The notes under the pieces were generated by a model. That model saw only the letters and a program-made list of their open reading frames with translations. It ran no database searches and was not told where the DNA came from. Position numbers and translations under genes: made by a program. Positions 1 to 10,499 of a stretch of DNA of 64,000 nt are shown in pieces. Source of the DNA: Hexactinellida sp. DTS-2022 (lineage: Eukaryota; Porifera; Hexactinellida); contig JAPNXP010000017.1 in assembly GCA_028753945.1 (NCBI GenBank), forward strand, positions 1,922,001-1,986,000, in the 5' to 3' direction. Position 1 is the stretch's first letter. The number at the start of each line of letters is the position of its first letter.

Positions 1-628
1 TAGTAACTATCATGTGTCCCTGGGGCTTGTAAAGTAATCTCTGTTCTCCTTGTTGTAAATTAATCCTAAATTTCAATTAATATAGTATTGTTAGAAGATA
101 CCGTACTTGCCCTAATAAGCGCTGGTCAATAAGAAACGGTATTTGTATGATTAAATTTAATTAATACCGATTAGTTGATACGTAACTGAAGTGTAATTAC
201 ATTAATTTAGGCAATTTCGGTGTGTTTACTGTCACTGAGAACCATTAGAAACCACATGAATAGTATTTTCTGGATTATTAAAAAAAATAGAGAATAAATT
301 TTGCTCACGAATACAATAAGCGCCGGGTCATTATTTGTGAAAATACGATATTATTTGTATAAGGATCATCAGAATTGCATTAATATTACATAATTATCAA
401 AATAACTACTAAGTATAATATCGAAATAATTCTGAAAATATAAGTAACACTATATGTATATAGAATCGCTTTGCCGTGCAGCCTCCATTCAGAGGATAAA
501 ATCTCGACCCTCGACTGTCCGTAAGAATTATTTGTGCATAAAAGCGTGCAAGTGAGTGCAGTTGATTTGCGTGTAATTAAAAAATTTAAGGTAGAGAGTA
601 GGAAAGTTGAGTTTGAATATTTCTCAAT
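1..628. other. AT-rich intergenic DNA
   Basis: No supportable gene. The stretch is AT-rich with stops in all frames. It lies downstream of the stop codon of the minus-strand RhoGAP gene, so its right part may be that gene's 3' UTR. No clear terminal inverted repeat was seen. Confidence 0.5.
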
Positions 629-3600
629 TCAAATTCGTTCAGGTTCCCGCATGCTAGCACGCTTAATTAGCCGCGGGTGGTTGCGGTTTCTGTCCATATA
701 GAATCCTCCGAAAGAGGCACGTACGTTGGGGTCTCTCCTCGCCTCGCTGTTTGGCCGTGCCATGGCTTCGAATAGCTTAACACAGTCGGCCACGTCCGGA
801 AGAGGGTTGGTCTCGACACGCGGGATATTCTCGCAGCTCCGCTTTGCCGCAGACATCGAGTCTCCCTCCATCTTCTCGGTTTCCGAGTCAATCTCTTCGA
901 TCTGGCTCTCCTCGCGAAACGGCTTGTTCCTCCTGGGGAGCGTCGCGGGGTGGAGGTGACCCCTGACGGGTCTGAGGGGGGCCAGCGGCGGGAGATCGGG
1001 GAGCACCTTTATGGCTCCCATGTGCGGTTTCGCGAATATCGACGCCTCAACGAATGGGTAGAGAATAACCGGAGACTCCTCATCGAGCGTGAGAGGAGAG
1101 GTGTCGAAGGAAGTGTCACTGAAGGAGTCGTCTCTTAGAATATCCTCTGATGTGAGGTCGGAGGGAGTGGCCACTGTGTTGTGTGTCGCGTCGCGCTGAG
1201 GGGGCAGAGGGGGCAACAAATCCGAGAGGGGGTCCTCCTTCGAGTGGGGGTTCAGCTTGTACTCGCTAGATGACGTCATATCAGAGTTCTCTGATGAAAT
1301 GATGGAGGGAGGAGAGCCCACCCATTCAGGGCAGACTGGCGTGAGCTCTGGAAGGAATACCCCGGCTGGGGAGAAGTCCACGTGGAGTAGCGGGGGCGTA
1401 CGCTTGGTGCAGGGCCGCTTGACTATAGGGGGGACCTGTTTGTAGGGCGCGCCCCGCTCTGCGAATATCGGATGGAAGGGAAGCTTTACGGGAATCGGAG
1501 ACGAGATTACTGTCGTGTGGATAACTGGGCGAGGAGGGGTAGGGGACTTGAACATTCCTCTTAGGCTCCACCGTCTCTGGGGCTTGTTCTTCTTTAGGCT
1601 GGGAGGATTCGAGCTGGATTTAGATTTTTCTTTCTTTTCTACAGAAACAGAGATAAATATACAGTAGAACCTCGTTAATATGAAATTCCTGTTAATACGA
1701 ACACTATTCCAGTCCCCTTCAAAGCCTTTTCAATACAAATTATATTGGTTATACGAATTCCGGATAAGAGAACGCATATTGACGGTCCCCTGGTGTTCCT
1801 ACTAACGAGGTTCTACTATATTTGAGTATATAGCAATACTTATGCAGGCAGGTGGTGTACGTACCGAAGGAGTCCTTGTCGCTGTCGGGCTTGTCCCTCT
1901 TGGAGGGAAGAGAGGGGAGAGAGGGGAGAGAGGGACTGAGGAGCTTCCGGAAGCTCTTCCGGATGGCGTGCTGTCTGTGGAAGGAGGCGGGGGTCTCCGA
2001 GTCGGTGAGTCCGGTGGTGTCAGCTGATATCTCAGAGTTTGTGAGGGAACAGCTGATAGCGGGGCCAGGGGCGGGGGCGGGGGCGGGGTAGGGCCGGACT
2101 CTGAGAGGGATGTCTGTGTGGGCGTGTCGCGGCGGCTCCGAGAAGAGAGGAGTGCTAGGCACCTCTTGGATAGGTCTGTCTTTCAAGCGGACCGTCTAAG
2201 AGTGCATTGTCATAAATAACTGTACAACTATCAGTTATACCATGTAAATATCTTTAAACTATGAGCTTCCTTATAAGTAGACGGTCTATAAAACCCATAC
2301 AACTATGCTACAAATTTGTAGACCAAAAGCCCTTTAATTAACGTCTATGGGTAATACAGTAGATGTCGGATATAAGCACACCGGTTATAAGAACATATCG
2401 GATATAAGAACACCATGTTGGAAAACGGTTGCCATATATACCCTATATAATTTATAACGGTTATAAGAACATTATATGCAGTTCCCGACGATGTGCTTAT
2501 AACCGGCATCCAATGTACTATTTACGTCAATAAACTTGATCTAGAAATAGCTGGTCTACATATAAGTTATTCTTTCTGTGTATAGTACGTATAACATAGG
2601 TTGCATTTCCTATAGGAGCAGCAGTGATAACAGCTGATTAGTTAACTCACCCTTTGTAGCGGGATGGTGCCGAACTGAGTTGGGAGGGGGCCCTGGTGCT
2701 CCGAGGCTGCTCTCACGGAGCTCACGAGTCTGAGGGGACTGTCCAGGATGTTTATAGGGGTGGAGGAGCAACCGCTAGCAGATATATAAATCTCGTGGAT
2801 AGAAGAGGGAAGAATAACGTCCTTGTCGTTGATGTGCACTCTGTTTTCCGGACACTGAAAGTAATCGCACTGTCTGTTGACTCGCCTAGCGCTGGCGGGC
2901 CTGGGAATGGTATAGCTAGACTTGTCGAAGAAATGGCTGATCTCAGGTGTTGTCATTGTCTGTCTTGTGAAGTCGTGAGTTTCCGCAGCACGAATGTCAG
3001 AATGGGAGTTCAAGAGGGAGTCAGCAAAGTTCTCCAAACTCTCCTCGCTTCTTGATAGCATCATATCTGTACTGCTGTCAGCGTGTAATAGAGATCCTGT
3101 TGAGTCTAGGGAACACTCTTGTTTTTGTTGATTAGTACAGTTGTTGTTGTTGTCGTTACCAACTGTAGAGCTCGTTGGTATACGTGTTGTACTAATCGGA
3201 GTCTGATACTGTGTGTTCAGGGGAATCGGGAATATCGTAACAGGATTATATTCTTCTGAAAACTTGAACTGTAAATTCTTTCGGATATTCTCAAATGGAT
3301 AAGGGATTTTAGGAGTTGTATTATCTTTTCGCAAATTCTCTGTTGTTGTGTTTACACCAGCTGTCTGCGTATTTATACTCATGTCTGTTGCTACTCCTAC
3401 AAAGGGAACGCCTATTACGTAGTAACAAGATACTATTGTGGATTGTCGCTGTGTATTGTATTGTTGCAACAATTGAATGCGAATAAGTAACAAGCTTACA
3501 ACTAATTAATATAATTTGATATCTGGTTTCACTAGCCATTGCTTATAAACTACTTACTTATACAATCAAGTTCTTTTATTATGACATTAAAGGGGCCAAC

Positions 3601-6600
3601 AATTGTGTTCATAATAGAGAGACTTTCATAATAAGCGAACTCAACTTAATACAAACCCTATGTAAGTTGTTAAATTGAGACCATTCATAATAGAAAGGTG
3701 TTCGTATATTATAACAAAAAGCAGACCTGACTCTAGTCATTACCTAAGTCCTGAATGCCTCTTCTTTGTAGAAACGCGTTCCTTCTGACCAGTTTGTTGT
3801 CCTTTATCTGGATCTGTCTCCTTAGCATTACCTCCCGCATGGCGCCGTTCTGCTCCAGGAGTCTGGCCCGCTTGGCCTCCGTCAGAAGCGGTTTGTACTT
3901 CTCCAGGGGTCGCTTCCCCCTGACGCTCTTTATAACGGGCGGGTTGTCAGCTGATACCCCAGACGCGAACTGGGGGGTGTCTAGTAACAAATCAGATTAA
4001 TTGGTACCATAATAACTGCATAGTAATTATAACTAACTTTCAGTGCCTCTAGCTATTACGGGGTACGGCTGGGAGGAAATACGGACTTTATTCGTTTTCC
4101 TCGGAAACACTTTCAACAGATCTAACAGAGAGAGTAATACAGTAAACATGCGTTAATTCAACATCCGCTAATTCCACCAAATTTATTTTCCCTTGTAAGC
4201 CCCTACCATATACAACCCGTTCAATAAATCGAACATTCGCTAATTCGACCAAATGTATGTATGTATATTTCCCTTTAGAGTTCGAACGGATGGATGCTGA
4301 CTGTGTTCGCATAAACTTTTCGGGAGTGGCGTGTCTCACCTGAGAGAGAGCCGGTTCTTTTCCTCTCCTTCCTCTCGCAATCAGCTGATCCCTGCATCTC
4401 CACCAGGGCCACTGCCTCTGGGTTGTTCAGCATAGTCTCTATCACCTACAGAATATATATGCTGTTATTATCCATGAAGAAACAGGATAAATCTAAATGA
4501 ACTTAAAGGTTAGAATCCAACGAGTATTTAGGTAAACAAGTATGCTAATCTCGAATTTCGCATCTACAATCTCTAAAGTTAATATCTGTCGCGAAGCGAT
4601 TGAGACTAAAGGCTCGTTTATATTAAAAGTTAACACAGTGGAAAAGTAATTGAATACAGTAGACTTTCGGTAATAGGAACACCGATCAGGGGAAATATCG
4701 GTTAAGGAGTACAAGGTTAATCCCCCTAGCCTATACAAATGTATGTAAGTGACTCCGGTTAATACGAATTAGCGGATAATACGACGGTCCCCTGTTGTTC
4801 CTATAACAGAGACTACCTAGCATACAGCAGCACTAACGCGTATGATATTGTGAGTGATGGCTCTTTCCTTGAGCGGCTTCTTGAGAGAGTGTCTGTTGTA
4901 GAAGAGAGTGGGAGCAATCACAACAGCTAGACTATTCCTGTTCATCTTATTCTCCGTATAATTCTCCGCTACCATCGCCAGCAGAGCGAGCACTGCCTGC
5001 ATACAGTGGAGACTCGCGGGACTCAGAAGCGTGCAGGCTAGCAGGATGCCCCTCAATTCGTGGTGCAGGAGGGAGGGACACTGGGTCAGGATGGACACTA
5101 TCTGCTCCGAGAAGAGAGGGTCGGGAAGCGAGCGGAGAAAGGACTTTACGAGCCCTGCTACGTCATGGGGCGGCGGCTGCAGCTCCTCTAGAGACCTCCC
5201 ATATGCGAGCGACACCTGTAGTATACAGTGTTAATTATAGTATTATAGTATTACACCAGTATCATTACAGTATATGCAGTATTATATGCAGAATTCATGT
5301 TTTCTGCCCGTTAGTCAATATATATTGTACAGTAGATACCGGTTTTTTCTAACTAACTATTTATTCTAAATATGTGTAAGAAATTCCAATTTTGTTTTAT
5401 TTTCAATCGGTTTATTTAAACTTTGGCTTTTTGTTACTTTATTTTCATGAAAGCATTGGTTAGAAAAACCGGTTTCAACTGTATATTGCAATAGTTATTC
5501 CAGTGCAATATATGATAGCCTAGTGCGGAGAGAACAGCTTGTACATTAATACAATCGAGAGAGTTAACAACAATACAAATGCATGGGATTCCCTATTATA
5601 GCCATAAGCATAACAGTTCTACCTCTAGCTCCCTGAGTCTGCTCACGGCGGGACTCTTCCTGAACAGTCCCTTAACGTGCAGGTAGTCCTCCAGGTAATG
5701 CAGGCTCTCTCCCAACAAACTAGCGGCAGATAAACACACTAATAACTACTGTAGAACCTCATTAGTAGGAACACGGTTTATACGAATTTCCGGATAAGAC
5801 GAACAAACAGTTCCACGAAATCAGGTCCCTACAATGGCTAGTCAATGCGTATAACTCCGGTTAATACGAACTCCGGATAAAGCGAACACATTTATACCGT
5901 CCGTTGGTGTTCGTATTAGCGAGGTTCTACTGTAAACCACATCAAACAACAACATGGTGTAACACCTCAACAACAATAACAACATCAACAACAACAATTA
6001 CTCCGGTTAATACGAACTCCGGATAAAGCTAATAACTAATAACGCTAGAGTAATTGCATAGCTAACCTGGGAAGTTCCAAGGTGAGAGCAACTCCTCCCA
6101 GCTTTGTTTTGTATATCATTATCTCTTCGTACTGGTCCAGGGCTAAGCCGATACGTCTCTTCTTACGCAACTAATTACAGAGAAGAGTTCAAGCATATTG
6201 AGACACGTTTGTAATTGCAATACAGTCAGGTCTGCTTATTTGAATAATTTTTCGTCTGTTAGATATGAGTTTTTAATATGAACAAGCCCTATGGTCCAAA
6301 TTTAAAACTTACATTGGGTTTGTACAAGTCTAGTTTGCTTAAATAAATATGAAAATGTTAATATGAACAAGCCCTAAGGCCGAAATTTAAAACTTACATA
6401 GGGTTTGTACAAGTCTAGTTTGCTTAAAATAAATATGAAATTTTTACTATGATCAAGCCTATGGCCCAAATTTAAAACTTACATTGGGTTTGTATAAGTC
6501 TAGTTTGCTTAAATAAATAGGAATTTTTTCGTCCCTTAATATATTCCCAACAAGAGTCTGCCTGTACTATAGTAACTAGACTACAGTTACGTTACCTTTG

Positions 6601-6766
6601 GAGAGTGCGCTTTGACCACCTCCTTATACAGTCTGTGTCTGGATACAGTTATGCCCAGGGCGCGCAGCTCCTCTACGCACCTCTGCACGTAGGGGGGCGG
6701 GTTGGCAGAGGTGTCCTCCGTGAGACTAACCGAGCTAGCTGTGGTCGCTGTTTGGCTGCTTATCAT
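629..6766 (-). CDS. RhoGAP-domain protein, ARHGAP11A-like, nine exons
   Basis: Exons in transcript order: 6766-6596, 6170-6067, 5719-5623, 5215-4826, 4445-4340, 3980-3744, 3396-2651, 2195-1865, 1638-629. All phases join and give about 1063 aa. A RhoGAP fold spans about residues 92-260: GLFRK with the presumed arginine finger at Arg112, then VAGLVKSFLRSLPDPLF, then NKMNRNSLAVVIAPTLF. The RhoGAP family stimulates GTP hydrolysis by Rho GTPases at membranes and the cytoskeleton. The short N-terminal leader and the AAVIETM helix after the domain resemble ARHGAP11A/ARHGAP19 rather than multidomain RhoGAPs. The remaining roughly 800 residues are low-complexity, rich in Ser and Pro, with a basic patch (IRKSFRKLL); I recognise no second domain. 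The first ATG follows an in-frame upstream stop region and lies 129 bp from the EEF1B2 stop. Introns 4, 5, 7 and 8 carry MITEs. Domain certain; subfamily assignment tentative. Confidence 0.85.
1662..1818. mobile_element. MITE family A (CAGTAGAACCTCGTTA termini)
   Basis: Terminal inverted repeats CAGTAGAACCTCGTTA and TAACGAGGTTCTACT, flanked by TA. The interior reads cagtccccttcaaagcc and gacggtcccctggtgttcc, shared with many other copies in the window. It lies in the last intron of the RhoGAP gene. Confidence 0.85.
2261..2571. mobile_element. Repeat family M (GTAGACCGTCTAT), split by a younger MITE
   Basis: Reverse-oriented copy of an element about 150 bp long also seen near 17.0, 30.4 and 54.2 kb. 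The ends share the inverted motif TATGTAGACSGTCTAT. The copy is interrupted at 2357-2515 by a family C MITE, with TA on both sides of the break. Located in RhoGAP intron 7. Confidence 0.75.
2357..2515. mobile_element. MITE family C (CAGTAGATGTCGGATATAAG)
   Basis: Begins CAGTAGATGTCGGATATAAG and ends CTTATAACCGGCATCCAATG, with TA flanks at 2355-2356 and 2516-2517. It splits the family M repeat, so the TA is a demonstrated target duplication. Other copies are at 16027-16168 and 22864-23006. Confidence 0.85.
3558..3720. repeat. Degenerate family E MITE
   Basis: Contains TTCATAATAGAGAGACTTTC and the phrase ataagcgaactcaacttaatacaaaccctatgtaagttg, the reverse-complement body of the CAGTCAGGT family at 26431-26614, but the termini are worn. 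It lies in RhoGAP intron 6. Confidence 0.55.
4110..4300. repeat. Possible degenerate element, gctaattcnaccaaat repeats
   Basis: Two versions of the phrase cgctaattcnaccaaat occur near 4167 and 4239 within RhoGAP intron 5. The style resembles the other MITEs, but I could not define both ends. Confidence 0.3.
4657..4817. mobile_element. MITE, family A subtype
   Basis: Starts CAGTAGACTTTCGGTAATAG after TA. The body includes ggttaaggagtacaaggttaa and cctatacaaatgtatgtaag, which match the outer element of the 7.2-8.0 kb nest. The right end is worn. It lies in RhoGAP intron 4 and abuts the exon 4 donor. Confidence 0.65.
5330..5481. mobile_element. MITE family G (ACCGGTTTTTTCTAAC)
   Basis: Left end CAGTAGATACCGGTTTTTTC, right end GAAAAACCGGTTTCAACTG, both next to TA. 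The interior has ttctaaatatgtgtaagaaattcc, shared with copies at 35.2, 42.7 and 43.3 kb. Located in RhoGAP intron 3. Confidence 0.8.
5749..5932. mobile_element. MITE family A, uninterrupted reference copy
   Basis: Ends CTGTAGAACCTCATTAGTAG and GCGAGGTTCTACTG with TA outside. The interior (ggataagacgaacaaacagttcc, caggtccctacaatggct) matches the copy at 7287-7859 and shows what that copy looked like before an hAT element landed in it. Located in RhoGAP intron 2. Confidence 0.85.
6223..6565. mobile_element. MITE family E (CAGTCAGGTCTGCTTATT) with internal triplication
   Basis: Left end CAGTCAGGTCTGCTTATTTG; right end degraded (GAGTCTGCCTGTA). Inside, a unit of about 90 bp containing aacaagccctatggtccaaa and gggtttgtacaagtctag is repeated three times, making this copy longer than the usual 185 bp. 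Located in RhoGAP intron 1. Confidence 0.75.
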
Positions 6767-6895
6767 GCAGTACTACACTAATTGCATTATAACGGGTAAG
6801 GTAATACCGTCTACAGAGCAAACAGGTGCATAGTTAATTGCTATATCTAACCACTACAGACTAATTAATCCACTATTGCTACTGCTATCAGATGA

Positions 6896-9800
6896 CTAGC
6901 TAAACTTCTGAAATGAAACTATGTCCGTGCTCTGGACTATATCGTCTTCCTCGATAATCTCACACAGCAGATCAGTGGACACCAGCTCGTCAAAGATAAC
7001 TGCGCTTATTTGCAGCTTATAGAGATCGTACACCACTTGTACAGGCTGGGATTTGCCCCACTTGAGTCCTTCCATCTGGATGCTCCTCACGACTCTCTCA
7101 ATATCTTCCATCTTCGTTTCGTCATCATACGGCTTCACATCTAAAACTATTATAGACTTGGCTTCCGCTTGCTTTTTCTTCTGTCTCTCCTCGGCCTCTC
7201 TTATCCTATAGAGACTCAGTTTAACTACCTACAGTAAACTCTCGTACTAAGTTAGCACTGATAAGGCGAATATCGGTTAAGAAGTACAGTATAACCTCGT
7301 TATTACGAACACGGTTATTACCAGGGTTGCCGTGGGTATGGGAATTACATGGGGGTCCCCATACCCATGGGAATGGGATGGGAATGGGAATCAGATTTTC
7401 TCCTGTGGGAATCCCCATAGGGATCCTGTGGGAATCCCCATAGGAATCCTGTGGGAATCCCCATGGGATATTCGAATATGGTTTCATTAGGTCATCCTTA
7501 ATTAATATAGGCATTACTATTGATACGAATCTCCTCTAGTAATTAAATTCGTTTTTATGTATATATTATACTCCCCTATTCAGTTTGAATAACCCATGAG
7601 GATTCCTTATGGGGATTCCCACAGGATTCCTATGGGGATTCCCATGGGGATTCCCACAGGATTCCTATGGGAATGGGATGGGAATGGGAACGGAAATTCC
7701 ATTCCCACGGCAACCCTGGTTATTACGAATTTCCGGATAAGACGAACAAACAGTTCCACAAATCAGGTCCCTACAATGGCTATTCAATTGGTATCACTCC
7801 GGATAAAGCGAACAAATTTGTATCCGTCTGTTGGTGTTCGTATTAACGAGGTTCTACTGTATAAGGTTTAATTCCCCTAGCCTAGCTATACAAATGTATG
7901 TAATTGACTCCGGTTAATACAGATTCCGGATAAGAGGAACAAATTTCGAAGGTTCGTGTTAATGAGATTATACTGTATGAATATAAATGTATAATTAATA
8001 AGATATACAGTAGAACCTGTCTAATCCGACACCCGTTGGGATAAGGAAAAATGTCGGATAAATTATGCCAAATTGTGGATTATGCAGGCTCTAATGCATA
8101 GCCCGATGCCATTGGATAAGGAAAAGTGTCAGTTCTGCTGAAATCCGGATTATGCAGGTTCTACTGTACATGTCAGGGTTTCATACAGGGGTTTGGTAGA
8201 AAAAACACTTACACAACAAAGTTTTAATTTATTCCCCCATAAGAATATACATATCCCAAATTCCCCCCCCTAGCATGCAAATCCTGTATGAAACACTGCA
8301 TGCTATACTACAGTATATATTACAATTTCTCTTTCAGAGCATCTTGCTCCGCCTTCAGCTTTTCAGGATCCTCGTCGTCGTCGTCGAATAAATCGAAATC
8401 ATCATCTTCCCCCGCCCCCGCCCCCTCTGCCCCCTCTGCCCCCTCACTGGTAGGGGGCGCCTTGATTCCGTACTCGCTAGCCTCCTAAGCAACACGACAT
8501 CAAATCACGAAATGGTAGCCGATAGTTATTTGGATGGATAAAAGCAACAACACTTTCCTACTTATTAAGTGGCCCACGACGTATAGTAATATCTATATAT
8601 AGTATACTAAGGTATATTTCTAGAACGTAATATGATAGTTATAGTATTTAGTACAAATATAACTGTCCATAAATCTGTAGGCATTATAAAAACTTTTATC
8701 CAAGTGACTAAATCTTGAATTTATAAAACTAAATTGAACTTATTTAAAATTCTCAAGTATTGTTTGTGTGTGTATAAATGGCGACACGCGTGTTGGCAGC
8801 AGGAGAGCTGCTGGGGGCTGATGGGTTGGAGAGAGCGCTAGCGGCTCTGGTTAGCCACGTGCAGCGAGAGAAAGAGAGCGCGAGGAGTAACTTCCTACAG
8901 CTACACTCTCTGCTAGCAGCGAGAGAACTCAGTCTGCTGCAAGAGATGGATGGGATAGTTGCACGAGCGAGACACGAGTTGGCAGAGAAGAGAGAGACCC
9001 TCAAGGAACTGGACACAGCCAGGGAAGGCCTAGAGAGAGATCTGACCAAGAACAAACTGAGAGGTGTGCTCGAGAAGAATCTCCGTACGCTGGAAGATAG
9101 GATCGGAGAGGAGGTATCAAGGGGTGTGAGTGTGGGGTGGGTAGAGTTGGATTGGAAGAGGGAACAGCTGGAACAGTCGGTGATTAAGGTGTGTACGGTT
9201 GTGACTCTGAAGGAGAGACCTTTCATATCAGAGGACTATTCTCTGAAAGAGAGTCCTGTCTGGTCCCGTGAAGGGACAGGGCCTGCTGAAATTAAGAATC
9301 CAAGTCAAATAGCGATTGACAGCACAACACGTAACATATTTGTGGCTGATCTTGGTGCTAACACAATTCAAGTATTCACAGAAGAAGGCAACCATCTCTA
9401 CAAGATACCAACAGCTGTAGATCCTGCTGGCATAGCTCTGACAGAAGAATATATTTTCGTATCAGGCAGTAACCAGCTAGCGAAGATAAGAAAATCAAAC
9501 AATAAATATGTGACGTCAGTTAAAACAGATAATCTAGTCTGGGGAATCGATACCGATGAAAACACGCATATTTACGCATGTGAGCTCTTAAACAAATCAG
9601 TTATTGTGTTTGATAACAATCTCAAATTCCGCAAAAGAATCAAACTCGAAACTTCTCAAATTAAATCCGACACAGACACTAACAGCATCAAACTCTACAG
9701 AAACAGAATGTATGTAATGTTTGATGACTCTCCTTTCCATCTACAGATATTCTCCCTAGAAGGAGAGCTAGAGAGGTGTTTGATACCAGAAAGTGAGATT

Positions 9801-10499
9801 GGATGGAGTTTTTTCTTCTCGATAGACAGATTGGGGAATATCATTGTAGCTGACTGGGATAAGAATCGAATCAGGATATTCAGCAAAGAAGGAGAACCAA
9901 TACACACTATCGACAGTGATGCGCTACCTGGAGATCAGAAGTTCGATCGTCCTTATGGAGTAGCAATCGACAACAACAATATAATTATTGTAGCACATAG
10001 GAACAAGAAATGCTGTCTCCTAGCTTTCTAACATTTATATTACCATATAACAGTGTATTTGAGTTCTTTCCCAATAAACATATGTACTATTTTGATAAAT
10101 ATTATAAATTCGTAATTACTTTGAAGTTATATCAATAATAAATTGATATAACTACTACCTGCTCTAAGTTGAATACTATACGTATAATACACCATATAAG
10201 CTAGTATAACACACCATATAAGCTAGTACATATAACACACCATATAAGCTAGTACATATAACACACCATACAGTATAAGCTAGTATACATACCTTTTTGA
10301 TCCCTGGGAAGGCCTGTCTGTCGCCCACAGAATAGGAACTGATGTGTCTCTGCCATCTCAGCAGGTGGCTGAGAGAGGCGTCAACTGGTGTCCCGCCTAA
10401 ATACCCCAGCACCGCCACGTCCGCTTGAGAGGGCACGAACCCCTCTACGTAGCTCCTGGCAGACAGGAACTCGTTAAGCTCCTCCGGATTAAAGGCCAT
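6896..10499 (-). CDS. EEF1B2: Translation elongation factor 1 beta (guanine nucleotide exchange subunit)
   Basis: Exons 10499-10293, 8484-8324 and 7205-6896; phases join to give 225 aa, the usual length of the family. EF-1 beta catalyses GDP/GTP exchange on eEF1A during translation elongation. The N-terminus is the GST-C-like domain (SYVEGFVPSQADVAV, HLLRWQRHISSY). Exon 2 encodes the acidic linker (DDDFDLFDDDDED). The C-terminus is the EF1 exchange domain (VLDVKPYDDETKMEDIE, SIQMEGLKWG, ending DIVSFQKFS). The family's KPWDDETD has Tyr in place of Trp here. Intron 1 contains a whole NHL-repeat gene on the plus strand; intron 2 is filled by nested transposable elements. Identification is secure. 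Confidence 0.97.
7287..7859. mobile_element. Middle MITE of the nest (family A), split by an hAT element
   Basis: Ends CAGTATAACCTCGTTATTAC and TTAACGAGGTTCTACTG. It is interrupted at 7322-7718; the flanking halves align with the uninterrupted copy at 5749-5932. Confidence 0.85.
7322..7718. mobile_element. Non-autonomous hAT-type element with 8-bp target duplication
   Basis: Terminal inverted repeats CAGGGTTGCCGTGGG and CCCACGGCAACCCTG. Perfect 8-bp direct duplications GTTATTAC at 7314-7321 and 7719-7726. CAGGG-type ends and 8-bp duplications are typical of hAT elements. The interior has no transposase; it is two opposed arrays of units such as CCTGTGGGAATCCCCATAGG, able to fold into a long hairpin. 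ORFs across it are artefacts of the array. Confidence 0.9.
8008..8166. mobile_element. MITE family B (CAGTAGAACCTGTCTAATCC)
   Basis: Ends CAGTAGAACCTGTCTAATCC and GGATTATGCAGGTTCTACTG with TA outside. The body includes gacacccgttgggataagg. Copies also occur at 22384-22530, 33639-33723 and 46463-46565. Located in EEF1B2 intron 2. Confidence 0.85.
8174..8298. mobile_element. MITE with CAGGGTTTCATACAGG ends
   Basis: Inverted ends CAGGGTTTCATACAGG and CCTGTATGAAACACTG, 125 bp apart, with a C/A-rich interior. No clear long target duplication was seen. Located at the 5' end of EEF1B2 intron 2. Confidence 0.6.
8778..10031 (+). CDS. Intronless NHL-repeat protein nested in EEF1B2 intron 1
   Basis: A single ORF of 417 aa. 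Residues about 10-140 are highly charged and Leu-rich (ALVSHVQREKESARSNFLQL, LARARHELAEKRETLKELD style), consistent with a coiled coil of TRIM type. Residues about 160-417 hold NHL-type beta-propeller blades (NPSQIAIDSTTRNIFVADLG, IQVFTEEG, GNIIVADWDKNRIRIFSKEG, RPYGVAIDNNNIIIVAH). There is no RING or B-box, so ubiquitin-ligase activity is not supported; a binding or scaffold role is inference. It lies wholly within an intron of EEF1B2 on the opposite strand. A relative with the same layout is at 39542-40768. The ATG context (ATAAATGGC) suits initiation. Confidence 0.85.
   Translation: MATRVLAAGELLGADGLERALAALVSHVQREKESARSNFLQLHSLLAARELSLLQEMDGIVARARHELAEKRETLKELDTAREGLERDLTKNKLRGVLEKNLRTLEDRIGEEVSRGVSVGWVELDWKREQLEQSVIKVCTVVTLKERPFISEDYSLKESPVWSREGTGPAEIKNPSQIAIDSTTRNIFVADLGANTIQVFTEEGNHLYKIPTAVDPAGIALTEEYIFVSGSNQLAKIRKSNNKYVTSVKTDNLVWGIDTDENTHIYACELLNKSVIVFDNNLKFRKRIKLETSQIKSDTDTNSIKLYRNRMYVMFDDSPFHLQIFSLEGELERCLIPESEIGWSFFFSIDRLGNIIVADWDKNRIRIFSKEGEPIHTIDSDALPGDQKFDRPYGVAIDNNNIIIVAHRNKKCCLLAF
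10175..10290. repeat. Minisatellite, about 31-bp unit (ACACACCATATAAGCTAGTA)
   Basis: Four imperfect copies of a unit containing acaccatataagctagtac. It is just inside the donor end of EEF1B2 intron 1, between the nested NHL gene and exon 1. Confidence 0.8.

Larger units (their letters stand above)
7232..7975. mobile_element. Outer MITE of a three-level nest
   Basis: Left part 7232-7286 starts CAGTAAACTCTCGTACTAAG. The right part 7860-7975 continues taaggtttaattcccctagcc and ends TTAATGAGATTATACTG. The two halves are split by a family A MITE with TA at each junction. The joined halves correspond to the element at 4657-4817. Confidence 0.7.

Noticed and set aside
4088..4339. 83-codon ORF on the minus strand in RhoGAP intron 5
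   Set aside because: Repetitive (VELANVRFIER / VELADVELTH), overlaps a degenerate element, and including it would break the exon phase.
7221..7871. ORFs with repeated GIPTG/GIPMG peptides
   Set aside because: They lie within the hAT element's unit arrays and cross its boundaries; no transposase motif.
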